Source of the DNA: Spinacia oleracea
Lineage: Eukaryota; Streptophyta; Magnoliopsida; Caryophyllales; Amaranthaceae
NCBI RefSeq assembly: GCF_020520425.1
Contig: NC_079487.1
Location: 86,495,141 to 86,559,140, forward strand
Direction of reading: 5' to 3'
DNA: 64,000 nt
The notes under the pieces were generated by a model. It was not told the origin of the DNA. It saw only the letters and a program-made list of their open reading frames with translations, and did not search any database. Position numbers and translations under genes: made by a program. Of the stretch, positions 33,461 to 45,939 are shown one piece after another. The first letter of the stretch is position 1, and each line of letters starts with the position of its first letter.

Positions 33461-34073
33461 TCCCTATTTCATTTTTTTTCTTCTGGTGATTTTTTTGAGA
33501 ATTTCTTTTTATTCATTCTCGTAGGAGCGAATTCTTCCGAGGGATGCTCGAATTCAATTGCAACCTGAATGTGGGTTGACAACGTGCTTAGACGGACCAT
33601 TGTCTTGTGATCATCTTCTTTCATGGTTTTGAGCTAGTCTTTATGGCTCAATTTTGCCATTACCTGGGTCCTTGATTAGGGGACTATGTATAAGTATCAA
33701 CGGCGACCTTTGTCTTGAGGTCGTTATCCGGTTTTATCTTTTGAGGTTATCCAAACACGGGACTTCGTACAGTGTAGTCTGGGAATACCAATTTAACTTT
33801 GCACACTTTCTTTCGAAATATATATTTTCTTTCGAGCCCCCAAGCACTCGTGCTTGACGGTTTTTTTTGTCAAAGAGGTTCCTACGCATTTTGTAATGTC
33901 TTTGATCGTGTTTGGGGTCGTGCTCGTAAGTGCGAGCAATCTTTGTAGTGGTGTGCTACTTTGACAAAGTCGTGAGGTGCAACTTTCAGTAAGGAAATTG
34001 GCAATTTTTGAGTCAAATGGATGCGGCAGGGCCCAATAGAAGTTAGGGCCTTTTTTGAGCCTGGGTTCATTTA

Positions 34074-34140
34074 CGGCGCCCAGGCCTGGGCGTTGAAATA
34101 ATTCATGCCCAGGTGGGGCGTTGAAAGTGTTGTTTGGGCT
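34074..34140. repeat. Double-hairpin module, interior copy 1
   Basis: CGGCGCCCAGGCCTGGGCGTTGAAA then TGCCCAGGTGGGGCGTTGAAA and TTTGGGCTGG. Confidence 0.75.
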
Positions 34141-34789
34141 GGTCTTTTGATGACACAGTTGGCCTCTTGTTCATTCGTTTATTTCACTTGGAAGTTCTAT
34201 GTATTCTCTTTTCTTTTGTTTTTTCTTTGTTTTTAGAACGTGATGATTTTCTTGAGAAGCTGTAGCCGATTGGTGGACTACGGTGCTTGTCGCTTTGGGG
34301 CGATTATTTTAAGGAACTGTTGTTCTTAAGGCGTACAGTTATTGCGGTAGTTGGGCGAGCCTATATGTCCCGAGGAACATACCTTGAGGCGTAAGACTTT
34401 GACCGCTCTTGTTGTTGCATATTTTTCCTTTTGAACGTGTTCGTGAATGTTCGATACTTAGAATGATGATATGTATGTGCGAACGAGCGTTCATAGAACG
34501 GCCGTTGTGTGCGGTCCATTAATCAGTTTGCTTGAATTGTTTCATTTTTTTTTTGAGCAACGACTGATTTTGAATAGTTTGCTTAGAAGCTTGATAGGGT
34601 TCAGGCCCATTCATGAAGTGGGCTCAAACATCGTACCCTTTCGATTGTTCAAACATTTGTTTCGAGATTTTTTTTTATTTTTCTATGGTTGTTTCGTAGC
34701 TTGGAGCCCCCAAGTATGCATGTTGGGATGCTTCCTTTTGGCGTACGATTTTTGTAGGTTCTTTCGAAAAAGATGCCTCGGGGTTCCTG

Positions 34790-36224
34790 TGAAGGAAATA
34801 ATGCCCTTGGTCCAAGTATGCATTCTATGTTAAGTCTAATAAATGCGGTTCAGTATTAATTAACAAGTTAATAATTCAGTGAGATCAAGTGAGCTGAATG
34901 CCTAGCTAGAGGCCGCTTCAGTTCAAGTGGAATTAATGATATTAATCCACAGCTTACTCTTGACTGAACCCGTAGGGTCACACAAATAGTACGTAAACGG
35001 ATCAAGTATTTAATGGCATTAAATACTCTATCTATGGATATTCGGAACCTACGGATCTTGGTTTCAGTGGGAGCTGAGATCGTCACTGGCAAGAAATGAA
35101 TACTCCGGAAACGATGATATTACCGGAAACGGAAATATGGATCGTATCGGAAATATAAATATTATCCAAGTCGTAGATGTTGCCGGAAACGGAAACATGG
35201 TACGTATCGGAAAATATTATCGGAAATGGAAATATTACCAGAATCGGAAATATTGCCGGAAACGGAAATATTGTCAGAATCGGAAATATTACCGGAATCG
35301 GAAAATAATTCCGGAAACGGAAATATTAAATATTTGTTCGAAACGGAAATTAATTCCGGAATCGGAAATGTTAAATATTGTTCGTATCGGAAATGAATTC
35401 CGGAATCGGAAATTTAATCGGAAGCGTATCGTACGAATAAGCATCGGACGAGGCCTGCCGGACGAGGCCCAGCACGAAGCCAGGCCATCGCCCAGCAAGC
35501 CAAGCGCGCCGCACAAACAGCCACGCCAGGCCCAGCGCAAGGCCAGACCCAGCAGGCCGTGGCAGCGCGCACAGCGCGCGCAGCGCGCGCGGGAGCTGCG
35601 TGGGCTTGCAGCTCGCGCAGGCCTCGCTGCGTGGGCTGCTGCTCGTGCGCACGCATGGGCGGCCCATCGTGGCTGCCGTGTGTGCGTGTGTGCGTGTGTA
35701 AGTGTTTGTGTTCGTGCACGTTTCCTAAAACGTGCAGAGTTCGGTTAATGATTAAATTCCTAATTCTATTTGATAAATTAATTAAATTAGAGTTCTTGTA
35801 GAATTCTAGGTTTAATTAATTTGTATCTGAATAGGATTCCAATTCCCTTTCCATACCCCTATAAATATGTGGCCTGGGTTCACAATTTATAACGAGTTTT
35901 CAAAAGTATTCAAAGTGAGTTTTTGAGAGAAAAATTCAGCCACACATCTTGCTCAAAAGTGCCGAAAATTTTAGTACCTTAAGGGCGATTCTAGTTGGTC
36001 AATCTTAAGGCGGATCCGGACGTGCTGTGGACTATCTACGGAGGGACGACACTTGGAGTCCTAAAGACTTGTTCTTGTTCGGTTCGGGCGCAGCTAGGGA
36101 GGGCACGCAACAAAGAGTATGCATCTAAATTATGCTATATGATTATGTGTAAATAATATGTAATCCTGGGTTAATGGTTGTTTCCGCATGATTTATGTAA
36201 TATCATATGTATCATAACCTAACA
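34790..36224 (+). repeat. 5' LTR of Copia-2
   Basis: Starts TGAAGGAAATAATG and ends ATCATAACCTAACA; TATAAATA at 35860-35867; the primer-binding site TGGTATCACGAGCC follows at 36226-36239. The GC-rich block (35440-35690) differs clearly from that of Copia-1, so the two elements represent LTR subtypes. Confidence 0.95.
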
Positions 36225-37009
36225 GTGGTATCACGAGCCCCTTATTATTTTCATAATCTAATTTGCATAAACATGGTTAAATATTACAAATTTGCAAGAA
36301 TTAAAAGGGTGATTAATTTTCGTAATTGTTAATTAATTGCAAATTGCGTTTATTTAATTATACGTACGCAGTTTTTCGGCAGTTTCTTCGTTACTCATCC
36401 AAATCGAGTGATTTTTGTGTCAATTCCGCATGTAAAAGGCATTCTAAAATTTTGACAAAAATAAGTATTTTTCTGCCGAACCCAGAATTCTCAAATTCGA
36501 AGCCTAACTATGACTTTTCGAAGGTTTTAGTTTTTCGAATGCAAAATTTCGTAAATTTAAGATGTTAAATTAAATATTTGCGATTCTTGTTGATAAATCT
36601 TGAATTTTTGATTGACCTACTGTATATGTTTAACAAGTATGAATGCCTAGCCTTGTTAATCATGCAATCTAATTTGTAATTATGATTAATTTGTTGAAAA
36701 TTAGAATAATTTAGAATTAATTTGATTTTCATAATTAATTATAATTTAATTAGAAACCTATGATTAAAAACCACCATAAAAATTGTAAATTTATGATAAA
36801 TTTTAAATTTTTATGACCTAGACTTGAATCCATGTAAATCGGAAATCAATTGAATAATAAATTTTCGATTTTTCGCCCTAAAATTATGAAATTAATAATA
36901 TTTATTAATTTGTCATTAATTTTATAAATTTTAAATTTTTATGCGATTCGTTCATATAACTTGCACGCACAAAGCAATGGACGCTTCGTGTTACCCTTAA
37001 GGGGTGTTG

Positions 37010-37625
37010 TATAGTGCGGGCATGCGACGACGAGCAAGGGAGCTCGTCGCCCGTGCGGCACGAATGCAATGAGCAAGGGCGTAGTGCACGAGCACAAGGC
37101 AGCAGCCCTGCCTTGTGTCGTGGGCCACGAGCAATGGACGAATGGGCATGGGCGAAGGGCGAGCCAAGGCAGTCGCGTGTGGGCAGCAAGCGAGCTGCGC
37201 CACAACGCGCACTGCCTCGCGCAAGAGCGCGCAGCCTCGCGCCGCGCAGCGAGCGCAAGCTCGCGTGCCACGAGCGCTGCGCCCAGCGTTGCTCGCGCGC
37301 ACAGCGAGCGATGTCGCGCGCCCAGCGAGCGATGGCTCGCACGCACAGCGAGCGATGTCGCGCGCCCAGCGAGCGATGTCGCGCGCCCAGCGAGCGATGT
37401 CGCGCGCCCAGCGAGCGATGTCGCGCGCACAGCGAGCGATGGCTCGCGCGCACTGCGAGCGATGGCTCGCGTGCGACGAGCGCTGGCGCGCGCGCAGCGT
37501 GCGATGGCTTGCGATGGAGATGCAGCAGCTATGCGACGAGCGCATGGGCTGCGCGCACATGGCCAGCGATGGCTGTGTGCGAGCGGCCCATGGGCGTGCA
37601 ATGCGTAGGGTGTTTGCGTTACGAT
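37010..37625 (+). repeat. GC-rich minisatellite block in the Copia-2 leader
   Basis: Counterpart of 22380-23050, with a different number and order of the GCGAGCGATGTCGCGCG-type units (core 37290-37450). Opens long spurious frames on both strands. Confidence 0.85.
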
Positions 37626-38312
37626 TAGATCGTTTTGAATGTTTAATTTGAAAATTTCAGTTCACGTAATTTTAATTAATTTTAAAATTAATAATTTAAA
37701 TTATTTTCTTGGATTTTAATTTTGAATATTGTAATTATAATAAATGTTATTTATTCTAATTATTTTACTAAAATTAAAATCATGAATTAATTTAAATAAC
37801 GACTGAAATTAAATTAAACTTTTTGGATTCAATTATAAATTTATATGAGCTTTAAATTTTAATTAAATTTGTATGTTTCCGGTTAGACTAGAAATACATT
37901 TTTATGTTTAAAATTGGTAAAGCATATGAATTTATTGGTTTAAGTGGGAGCGCTTTTTAGTCATAAACTCTTGATTAGGTCTACAAATCCTTAAGGTTAA
38001 AACAACTTGATTAGAATTAATAAGGACTGAATAATTGGTAGATTATTGGTGCCCTTGATTAATTGCTGCAAATGTTTACGTGATGCATAATGTGTTTTAC
38101 TAACCAGCTATGTGGGCCATTCATGATAATGAATGGGTGAATGGTATATATTGTATATGTACTGTTTTGCAGGTTATGAAGTGACTAGTATGGCCCAAAT
38201 AGGATAGAAAATATGGTCTGCGTACCATTAATTTGAATGTAATTGGTCTGAAGTACCAAAGTTATTTTTCAATTCAAATATGGTCTGCGTACCATCAAAT
38301 AGTTGTAATTAG

Positions 38313-38562
38313 TTATAGCTTATCCTATTTGAAGAAAATGGTGCCTCCCACGGAGATTTTCAAGACGGACTTTGAAGTTAAAGCTTCAAGATGAAGTCGG
38401 GCCATACTAGATCACAAATATCTTATGCATGTTTTAATTATAGCTTATCCTATTTGAAGAAAATAGTGCCTCCCACGGTGATTTTCAAGACAGACTTTGA
38501 AGTTAAAGCTTCAAGATGAAGTCGGGCCATACTAGATCACATTTATCTTATGCATGTTTTAA
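38313..38562 (+). repeat. 125-bp tandem duplication in the Copia-2 leader
   Basis: 38313-38437 and 38438-38562 share TTATAGCTTATCCTATTTGA through TTATGCATGTTTTAA. Copia-1 has one unit (about 23736-23861). Confidence 0.9.
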
Positions 38563-39185
38563 GTTATTTATTGCTTTTAAATATGTCTTAAAATGCATGA
38601 GATCAAAAGCTTGATTATGTTGCATGATTAAGGATTTTAGTTCACTTAAAATCTAACCAACATAGTAAGAGCTTTAAGTTCCAAACTTAAAAATTGAGTT
38701 AAAAGGTGTCAAGCCAAAATATACACTTGCTTGGATATCCTTTACATCAATCTAGTAATAGTTTTCGCTCAGCGAGGTGTTACTTATTGGTCCTAAAGGG
38801 GCAAGGTACACAAATAATTGTGAGTACATGTTAGTTTTGGTGAAACTCAACGATATAAGTAAGGAGTCCTTTTATGTCGTGGCAAATTCGATAGGTTTAC
38901 CTAATAAGTTCTTAGACGTACCTATCAACCAAGAATAGTTTCTAGACTATTAGCAAAAGGCTTTTGCTTACCTAAGATGTTCTAGGATTAAGTCGACAAA
39001 CTGTGCTTAGTTCTTCAATGATTTTAGGATCTTGGAATCATTTTATTCACACCTGCCGGAACACATAACTTGAATAAAATGCTTAATAAACATTGAATTA
39101 TGCATGTATGCTAGAATTTAAGTTTATTAAGAGAAACTGTGAATGGTTATTTATTTGTTTATTCTTTTCAATTGTAGTTTTTAAT

Positions 39186-42100
39186 ATGGCAAACAACAAT
39201 TCATTCAACATTCGATCAATTCTCGAAAAGGAGAAGTTGAACGGGAAAAACTTCCTTGACTGGCAAAGGAACTTGCAAATAGTTCTTATGCAGGAAGAAA
39301 AGGAGTATGTCCTAGATGAGGTGATGCCCGAAGCTGCAGGCGACGGGGTCACTCAGGCAGCCCTCAATCGTTGGATTGATGCCAACAAGGATGTGAAATG
39401 TCTAATGCTCGCCACCATGAGTGCGGATCTGCAGAAAACGTTCATCAACTCAGATACTTTCACAATCATCAGTGAGTTGAAGAACATGTTCCAAGATCTG
39501 GCTCGAGTCGAAAGATTCGAAACTCATAGGCAAATTCTTGAGACCAAACTTAAGAAAGGCGAGCCCGTAAGTCCACATGTTCTCAAAATGATTGGACTCA
39601 TTGAGAATATGAGTCGGCTGGATCAGCAATTTTCTCAGGAAATGGCTATAGACACCATCCTCCATTCTCTTCATAACGGGTATGATCAGTTCAAACTGAA
39701 CTACAGTATGAATAGTCTGGACAAAACGCTCACTGAGCTTCACGGTATGCTGAAGACCGCTGAAAAGACGCTCAAAAGTGATAAGCAGAATGTGCTTATG
39801 GTGCGTGGGGGCAAGTTCAAGAAATCTGGAAAGAAGAGGAATGCTAAGAAAGGTGGCAACAAGGCCAGCCCAACTAAGCAAACTGGCGCCAAATCTGCAA
39901 AGAGGAAGGTCAGTCAACCCACTTCTGAATCCGAATGCTTCTACTGCAAGAAGAAGGGGCATTGGAAGAGAGATTGCTTGAAGCTAAAGGAAGATCAGAA
40001 GAACGGAACAGTCGTTCCATCTTCAGGTATTTTCGTTATAGACTGTATACTTGCTAATTCAACTTCTTGGGTATTAGATACAGGTTGTGGCTCACACTTA
40101 TGTTCCAATCCACAGGGACTAAGAAGAAGTAGAAAGTTAAGCAAGGGTGAAGTCGACCTACGAGTGGGAAATGGAGCACGGATTGCTGCATTAGCTGTAG
40201 GAACTTACTATTTGTCGTTGCCCTTCGGGCTAGTTTTGGAACTGGAAGAATGTTTCCATGTTCCAAGTCTTACTAAAAACATCATTTCAGTTTCTTGCTT
40301 AGATGCTAAGGGATTTTCCTTTTTAATAAAAGACAATAGTTGTTCGTTTTATTTTAAAGAGATGTTTTATGGATCTGCTAGATTAGTCAATGGACTTTAT
40401 TTATTAGATCACGACAAACAAGTATATAACATAAATACCAAAAAGGCCAAAAAGAATGATTCAGATCTCACCTATCTGTGGCATTGTCGATTAGGCCATA
40501 TAAACTTGAAACGCTTAGAAAGACTTCAAAGGGAAGGAATTCTAGAACCATTTGACTTAGAGGATTATGGTAAATGCGAATCATGTTTACTTGGCAAAAT
40601 GACAAAGCAACCTTTCTCTAAAGTTGGAGAAAGAGCAAATGAACTACTGGGTTTAATCCATACAGATGTATGTGGACCAATGAGTACAAATGCTAGAGGT
40701 GGTTTCAGCTACTTTATCACTTTCACTGATGACTTCAGTAGGTATGGTTATGTCTACCTAATGAAGCATAAGTCTGAATCCTTTGACAAATTCAAGGAAT
40801 TTCAGAGTGAAGTAGAGAATCAATTAGGCAAGAAGATTAAGGCACTGCGGTCTGATAGAGGCGGTGAATATCTGAGCTATGAATTTGATGACCATCTGAA
40901 AGAATGTGGAATTCTATCAGAATTGACTCCTCCTGGAACACCACAATGGAATGGTGTGTCGGAACGGAGGAACAGAACCTTGCTAGACATGGTCAGGTCA
41001 ATGATGGGTCAGGCCGAACTTCCATTAGAATTTTGGGGACATGCACTAAATACAGCTGCACTCACTATAAATAGAGCTCCGTCTAAAGCTGTCGAAAAGA
41101 CTCCATACGAATTATGGTTTGGAAAGCCTCCAAATGTGACTTTTCTTAAGATTTGGGGATGTGAAGTATACGTCAAACGATTAATTTCAGACAAACTTCA
41201 TCCAAAATCTGACAAATGTATCCTTGTGGGCTATCCAAAGGAAACAAAGGGGTATTACTTCTACAATACATCTGAGAACAAAGTGTTTGTTGCTCGAGAT
41301 GGTGTCTTTTTGGAGAAGGATCACATTTCCAAAATGACAAGTGGGAGAAAAATAGACCTCGAAGAAATTCGAGTCGAACAACAAACTCTAGAGAATGCTC
41401 AAGATGACATTCAGGATGAAACTCAGAGATCTTTAGAAGAATCTGGTGAGAATCATGGTCAATCTAGAAATGTTACCCCGCGTAGATCGCAAAGATATAG
41501 ATCTCAACCGGAAAGGTACTTAGGTATTTTGACGAACGAGAGCTATGACGTTCTATTACTTGAAAGTGATGAACCTGCGACTTACAAACAAGCTATGACG
41601 AGCCCTAGCTCCAAGCAGTGGCAAGAAGCCATGCAATCTGAATTAGACTCCATGTCTGAAAACCAAGTATGGGATTTGGTCGATTTGCCAGATGGCTACC
41701 AAGCCATTGGAAGCAAATGGGTTTTCAAACTGAAAAAGGACAAGGATGGGAAACTTGAAGTTTTCAAGGCTAGATTGGTTGCAAAAGGTTACAGGCAAGT
41801 CCACGGTGTGGATTACGATGAAACCTTTTCGCCAGTTGCAATGCTAAAGTCTATTCGGATAATGTTAGCAATCGCTGCATATTACGATTACGAAATATGG
41901 CAGATGGATGTCAAAACTGCTTTCTTAAACGGCGTTTTAACAGAAACTGTGTTTATGACACAGCCCGAAGGTTTTGAGGATCCAAAGAATGCTAAAAAGG
42001 TATGCAAGCTAAAGAAGTCAATCTACGGATTGAAGCAGGCATCCAGGAGCTGGAATATACGTTTTGATGAAGCAGTCAGTGACTTTGGTTTCATCAAGAA

Positions 42101-43151
42101 CGCAGACGAATCTTGTGTATACAAGAAGGTCAGTGGGAGCAAAATTGCTTTCCTAGTATTATATGTCGACGACATATTACTTATCGGAAATGACATTCCT
42201 ATGTTGAACTCTGTCAAGATTTGGCTTGGGAAATGTTTTTCGATGAAGGATCTAGGAGAAGCACAGTACATATTGGGCATCAAGATTTACAGAGATAGAT
42301 CTAAAAAGATGATTGGACTTAGTCAAAGCACTTATATCAATAAGGTGCTTGATAGGTTCAAGATGGCGGACTCCAAGCGAGGCTACCTACCCATGTCTCA
42401 TGGAATGACTCTAAGCAAGACTCAGTGCCCAAAAACACTTGATGAGCGTAGACGAATGAATGGGATTCCATATGCATCATTGATTGGTTCAATAATGTAT
42501 GCTATGATATGTACACGCCCGGATGTTGCGTACGCACTCAGTGCTACGAGCAGATACCAGTCAGACCCAGGAGAGGCGCATTGGACTGCTGCCAAGAATA
42601 TTCTGAAGTACCTGAAAAGGCACAAAGATGACTTCCTGGTCTATGGTGGAGATGATGAATTAATTGTTAAAGGCTATACGAACGCAAGTTTCCAAACCGA
42701 CAAAGATGATTTTAGATCACAGTCTGGGTTTGTCTTCTGCCTCAACGGAGGAGCAGTAAGCTGGAAAAGTGCTAAGCAAAGCACCATTGCGGATTCTACA
42801 ACTGAAGCGGAGTACATTGCTGCACATGAAGCAGCAAAGGAAGCTATATGGCTAAGGAAGTTCATAGGTGAACTCGGTGTAGTCCCCTCCATTAAAGGAC
42901 CAATAGCCCTGTATTGTGATAATAACGGAGCTATTGCACAGGCAAAAGAGCCTAGACACCACCAGAGAGTCAAGCATGTACTTCGTAGATTTCACCTTCT
43001 ACGAGAGTTCGTTGAAAGAAAAGAAGTCGAGATAAGCAAAATTGGAACTGATGACAACATATCAGATCCATTAACTAAACCTCTGCCGCAAGCGAAGCAC
43101 AACTCGCACACTGCAGCTATGGGAATCAAGCATATTGGAGAATGGCTTTGA
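39186..43151 (+). CDS. Copia Gag-Pol polyprotein with an RNase H active-site substitution (Copia-2)
   Basis: A 1321-residue frame collinear with the Copia-1 protein, about a dozen residues different. Zinc knuckle 251-264, protease D298, integrase D494/D557/E593 and reverse transcriptase D908 and YVDD 993-996 are kept. At 42681-42683 the codon is AAC where Copia-1 has GAC, so RNase H residue 1166 is N in GYTNASF. In Copia RNase H this Asp is the first metal-binding catalytic residue. The change is a G-to-A in a CCG (CHG) context on the other strand, as expected from deamination of methylated cytosine. The enzyme is probably RNase H-defective although the frame is open. The start is chosen as in Copia-1; an upstream in-frame ATG at 39093 is less likely. 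Confidence 0.95.
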   Translation: MANNNSFNIRSILEKEKLNGKNFLDWQRNLQIVLMQEEKEYVLDEVMPEAAGDGVTQAALNRWIDANKDVKCLMLATMSADLQKTFINSDTFTIISELKNMFQDLARVERFETHRQILETKLKKGEPVSPHVLKMIGLIENMSRLDQQFSQEMAIDTILHSLHNGYDQFKLNYSMNSLDKTLTELHGMLKTAEKTLKSDKQNVLMVRGGKFKKSGKKRNAKKGGNKASPTKQTGAKSAKRKVSQPTSESECFYCKKKGHWKRDCLKLKEDQKNGTVVPSSGIFVIDCILANSTSWVLDTGCGSHLCSNPQGLRRSRKLSKGEVDLRVGNGARIAALAVGTYYLSLPFGLVLELEECFHVPSLTKNIISVSCLDAKGFSFLIKDNSCSFYFKEMFYGSARLVNGLYLLDHDKQVYNINTKKAKKNDSDLTYLWHCRLGHINLKRLERLQREGILEPFDLEDYGKCESCLLGKMTKQPFSKVGERANELLGLIHTDVCGPMSTNARGGFSYFITFTDDFSRYGYVYLMKHKSESFDKFKEFQSEVENQLGKKIKALRSDRGGEYLSYEFDDHLKECGILSELTPPGTPQWNGVSERRNRTLLDMVRSMMGQAELPLEFWGHALNTAALTINRAPSKAVEKTPYELWFGKPPNVTFLKIWGCEVYVKRLISDKLHPKSDKCILVGYPKETKGYYFYNTSENKVFVARDGVFLEKDHISKMTSGRKIDLEEIRVEQQTLENAQDDIQDETQRSLEESGENHGQSRNVTPRRSQRYRSQPERYLGILTNESYDVLLLESDEPATYKQAMTSPSSKQWQEAMQSELDSMSENQVWDLVDLPDGYQAIGSKWVFKLKKDKDGKLEVFKARLVAKGYRQVHGVDYDETFSPVAMLKSIRIMLAIAAYYDYEIWQMDVKTAFLNGVLTETVFMTQPEGFEDPKNAKKVCKLKKSIYGLKQASRSWNIRFDEAVSDFGFIKNADESCVYKKVSGSKIAFLVLYVDDILLIGNDIPMLNSVKIWLGKCFSMKDLGEAQYILGIKIYRDRSKKMIGLSQSTYINKVLDRFKMADSKRGYLPMSHGMTLSKTQCPKTLDERRRMNGIPYASLIGSIMYAMICTRPDVAYALSATSRYQSDPGEAHWTAAKNILKYLKRHKDDFLVYGGDDELIVKGYTNASFQTDKDDFRSQSGFVFCLNGGAVSWKSAKQSTIADSTTEAEYIAAHEAAKEAIWLRKFIGELGVVPSIKGPIALYCDNNGAIAQAKEPRHHQRVKHVLRRFHLLREFVERKEVEISKIGTDDNISDPLTKPLPQAKHNSHTAAMGIKHIGEWL

Positions 43152-44005
43152 TGTCTCTGTTTAATGTTTTAAAGTTTTAGAGTTTAAATCTTTGTAAAAC
43201 ATTATTGGTTAATCATTCACAATAAATGAAAAGAATTCATTTTTCCATTTAATTTGTGGTTTATTAAATGATGAGTCCCTTCAATTTGACGATATATTCA
43301 AGATAGACTGTCAGGACCAGTCCTGTGACTAAGAAATGTCTATCAAGTGAACTTGAATGTCAAAGGTTGAAAATGGTCCCTAATCGGAGTTTTCTATAAA
43401 ATTGGACGCATAGAAAACGTTAGACGATTAGAATGCAAGATGACTAGTAGTTCTGTTTCTTGAACTATGTGGACATGGCAATGTCATAATCATTTGCATA
43501 GATACTTACTTTGGGAAGACTAGTATCGGACAAGACCTATGAAACTTTACTGTAAGAGATGAAAGTCTGTCATAAGTAAATTTCATTAAATTATTAGACA
43601 CTAAATCCTCAATACCTGAGTGATTTGAGATTACTTGTTTGAGAACTGGTTGCTTTGACGTTGACCAACCGTCGCACCGTAAAAGGAGGCTATAAAGGCA
43701 ACGCTCAGGTAATCACCTATCAAACGAAGTCTAATCTCAAGATCGCAAGATTGGGATTGTCCTCCCATAAATCGGGATGAGATGCTTAAAAGTTGTACAA
43801 GGCCACTCGGAGAGCTAGAAACTGTGAAATGCATGGCCGTGCTCGGATGAATCATAGGCTATGATTATCTGTTTATTTGATCAGTTGAACTCTGAAACCG
43901 AGGAACACCTCTGGACATAATAAGGATGACAACTCTTACCTTATGTTCAAGAGCAAGCATCGAGCGACAAAGGAATTAGGAAAATGCACACTTGTCCCTA
44001 AGGAC
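43152..44005 (+). other. Long 3' spacer of Copia-2
   Basis: Non-coding, nearly identical to 28451-29304, ending at the polypurine tract AAGTGGGAGAC (44006-44016). Confidence 0.5.
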
Positions 44006-44016
44006 AAGTGGGAGAC

Positions 44017-45443
44017 TGAAGGAAATAATGCCCTTGGTCCAAGTATGCATTCTATGTTAAGTCTAATAAATGCGGTTCAGTATTAATTAACAAGTTAATA
44101 ATTCAGTGAGATCAAGTGAGCTGAATGCCTAGCTAGAGGCCGCTTCAGTTCAAGTGGAATTAATGATATTAATCCACAGCTTACTCTTGACTGAACCCGT
44201 AGGGTCACACAAATAGTACGTAAACGGATCAAGTATTTAATGGCATTAAATACTCTATCTATGGATATTCGGAACCTACGGATCTTGGTTTCAGTGGGAG
44301 CTGAGATCGTCACTGGCAAGAAATGAATACTCCGGAAACGATGATATTACCGGAAACGGAAATATGGATCGTATCGGAAATATAAATATTATCCAAGTCG
44401 TATATGTTGCCGGAAACGGAAACATGGTACGTATCGGAAAATATTATCGGAAATGGAAATATTACCAGAATCGGAAATATTGCCGGAAACGGAAATATTG
44501 TCAGAATCGGAAATATTACCGGAATCGGAAAATAATTCCGGAAACGGAAATATTAAATATTTGTTCGAAACGGAAATTAATTCCGGAATCGGAAATGTTA
44601 AATATTGTTCGTATCGGAAATGAATTCCGGAATCGGAAATTTAATCGGAAGCGTATCGTACGAATAAGCATCGGACGAGGCCTGCCGGACGAGGCCCAGC
44701 ACGAAGCCAGGCCATCGCCCAGCAAGCCAAGCGCGCCGCACAAACAGCCACGCCAGGCCCAGCGCAAGGCCAGGCCCAGCAGGCCGTGGCAGCGCGCACA
44801 GCGCGCGCAGCGCGCGCGGGAGCTGCGTGGGCTTGCAGCTCGCGCAGGCCTCGCTGCGTGGGCTGCTGCTCGTGCGCACGCATGGGCGGCCCATCGTGGC
44901 TGCCGTGTGTGCGTGTGTAAGTGTTTGTGTTCGTGCACGTTTCCTAAAACGTGCAGAGTTCGGTTAATGATTAAATTCCTAATTCTATTTGATAAATTAA
45001 TTAAATTAGAGTTCTTGTAGAATTCTAGGTTTAATTAATTTGTATCTGAATAGGATTCCAATTCCCTTTCCATACCCCTATAAATATGTGGCCTGGGTTC
45101 ACAATTTATAACGAGTTTTCAAAAGTATTCAAAGTGAGTTTTTGAGAGAAAAATTCAGCCACACATCTTGCTCAAAAGTGCCGAAAATTCTAGTACCTTA
45201 AGGGCGATTCTAGTTGGTCAATCTTAAGGCGGATCCGGACGTGCTGTGGACTATCTACGGAGGGACGACACTTGGAGTCCTAAAGACTTGTTCTTGTTCG
45301 GTTCGGGCGCAGCTAGGGAGGGCACGCAACAAAGAGTATGCATCTAAATTATGTTATATGATTATGTGTAAATAATATGTAATCCTGGGTTAATGGTTGT
45401 TTCCGCATGATTTATGTAATATCATATGTATCATAACCTAACA
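44017..45443 (+). repeat. 3' LTR of Copia-2
   Basis: Same ends as the 5' LTR; lacks 8 bp of the GTGTGTGC run present in the 5' LTR near 35690. Confidence 0.95.
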
Positions 45444-45870
45444 TCCTGCTCGTGTGGGTGCGAGCTATCCCTTCCGTGGTAGGTAATATTTTGCTACTTT
45501 CAATCCTTAATGTAGAAGTCGTGTAGCTTGCATTTTGAATTTGGGCGATAAGTAGTCTTTGCCTCTTTTACACATGCTCTTTGGTCATGCTTGCATTAGT
45601 GCAATGTGCCTTACCCTTTTTCAGACTTGTACTGTGGGATTATGGTGCAACGCAAGCTTGTGTGGCCTAACGGCGTGTCTTAGAACATTCCTACAAGTGT
45701 TGGGATATCATTATTTGGAGTACTTCATCGTGTTAAATCGTTCAGGTGCTCGAACAAGTGTAGCACCTTCTGCGTGGGTTTGCACGGCTTATTACTTCGT
45801 TCGATGCGATGATTCATAGGTGTTTCTTTCTTATTTTTGTATCTGGGCAAAACTTGGCTAGCAGAAAGAT

Positions 45871-45939
45871 TCAGCGCCCAGGCTGGGGCGTTAAAGATAT
45901 CAGCGCCCAGCTCTGGGCGTTGAAATTGATTTCTGGGTA
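45871..45939. repeat. Double-hairpin module, interior copy 2
   Basis: CAGCGCCCAGGCTGGGGCGTT then CAGCGCCCAGCTCTGGGCGTT and TTCTGGG. Its left flank (AGCAGAAAGATT) also resembles that of copy 3. Confidence 0.75.

Larger units (their letters stand above)
34790..45443 (+). mobile_element. Full-length Copia retrotransposon, Copia-2 (10.65 kb), nested in the Tat/Ogre-like element
   Basis: LTRs of 1435 and 1427 bp with perfect duplication TCCTG (34785-34789, 45444-45448). Same family as Copia-1, with a complete gag-pol frame. By eye the LTRs differ at four bases and by one 8-bp GT-rich indel. Compared with Copia-1 it has a 125-bp tandem duplication in the leader and keeps 46 bp (36446-36491) that Copia-1 lost between two ATTCT repeats. 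Confidence 0.95.
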
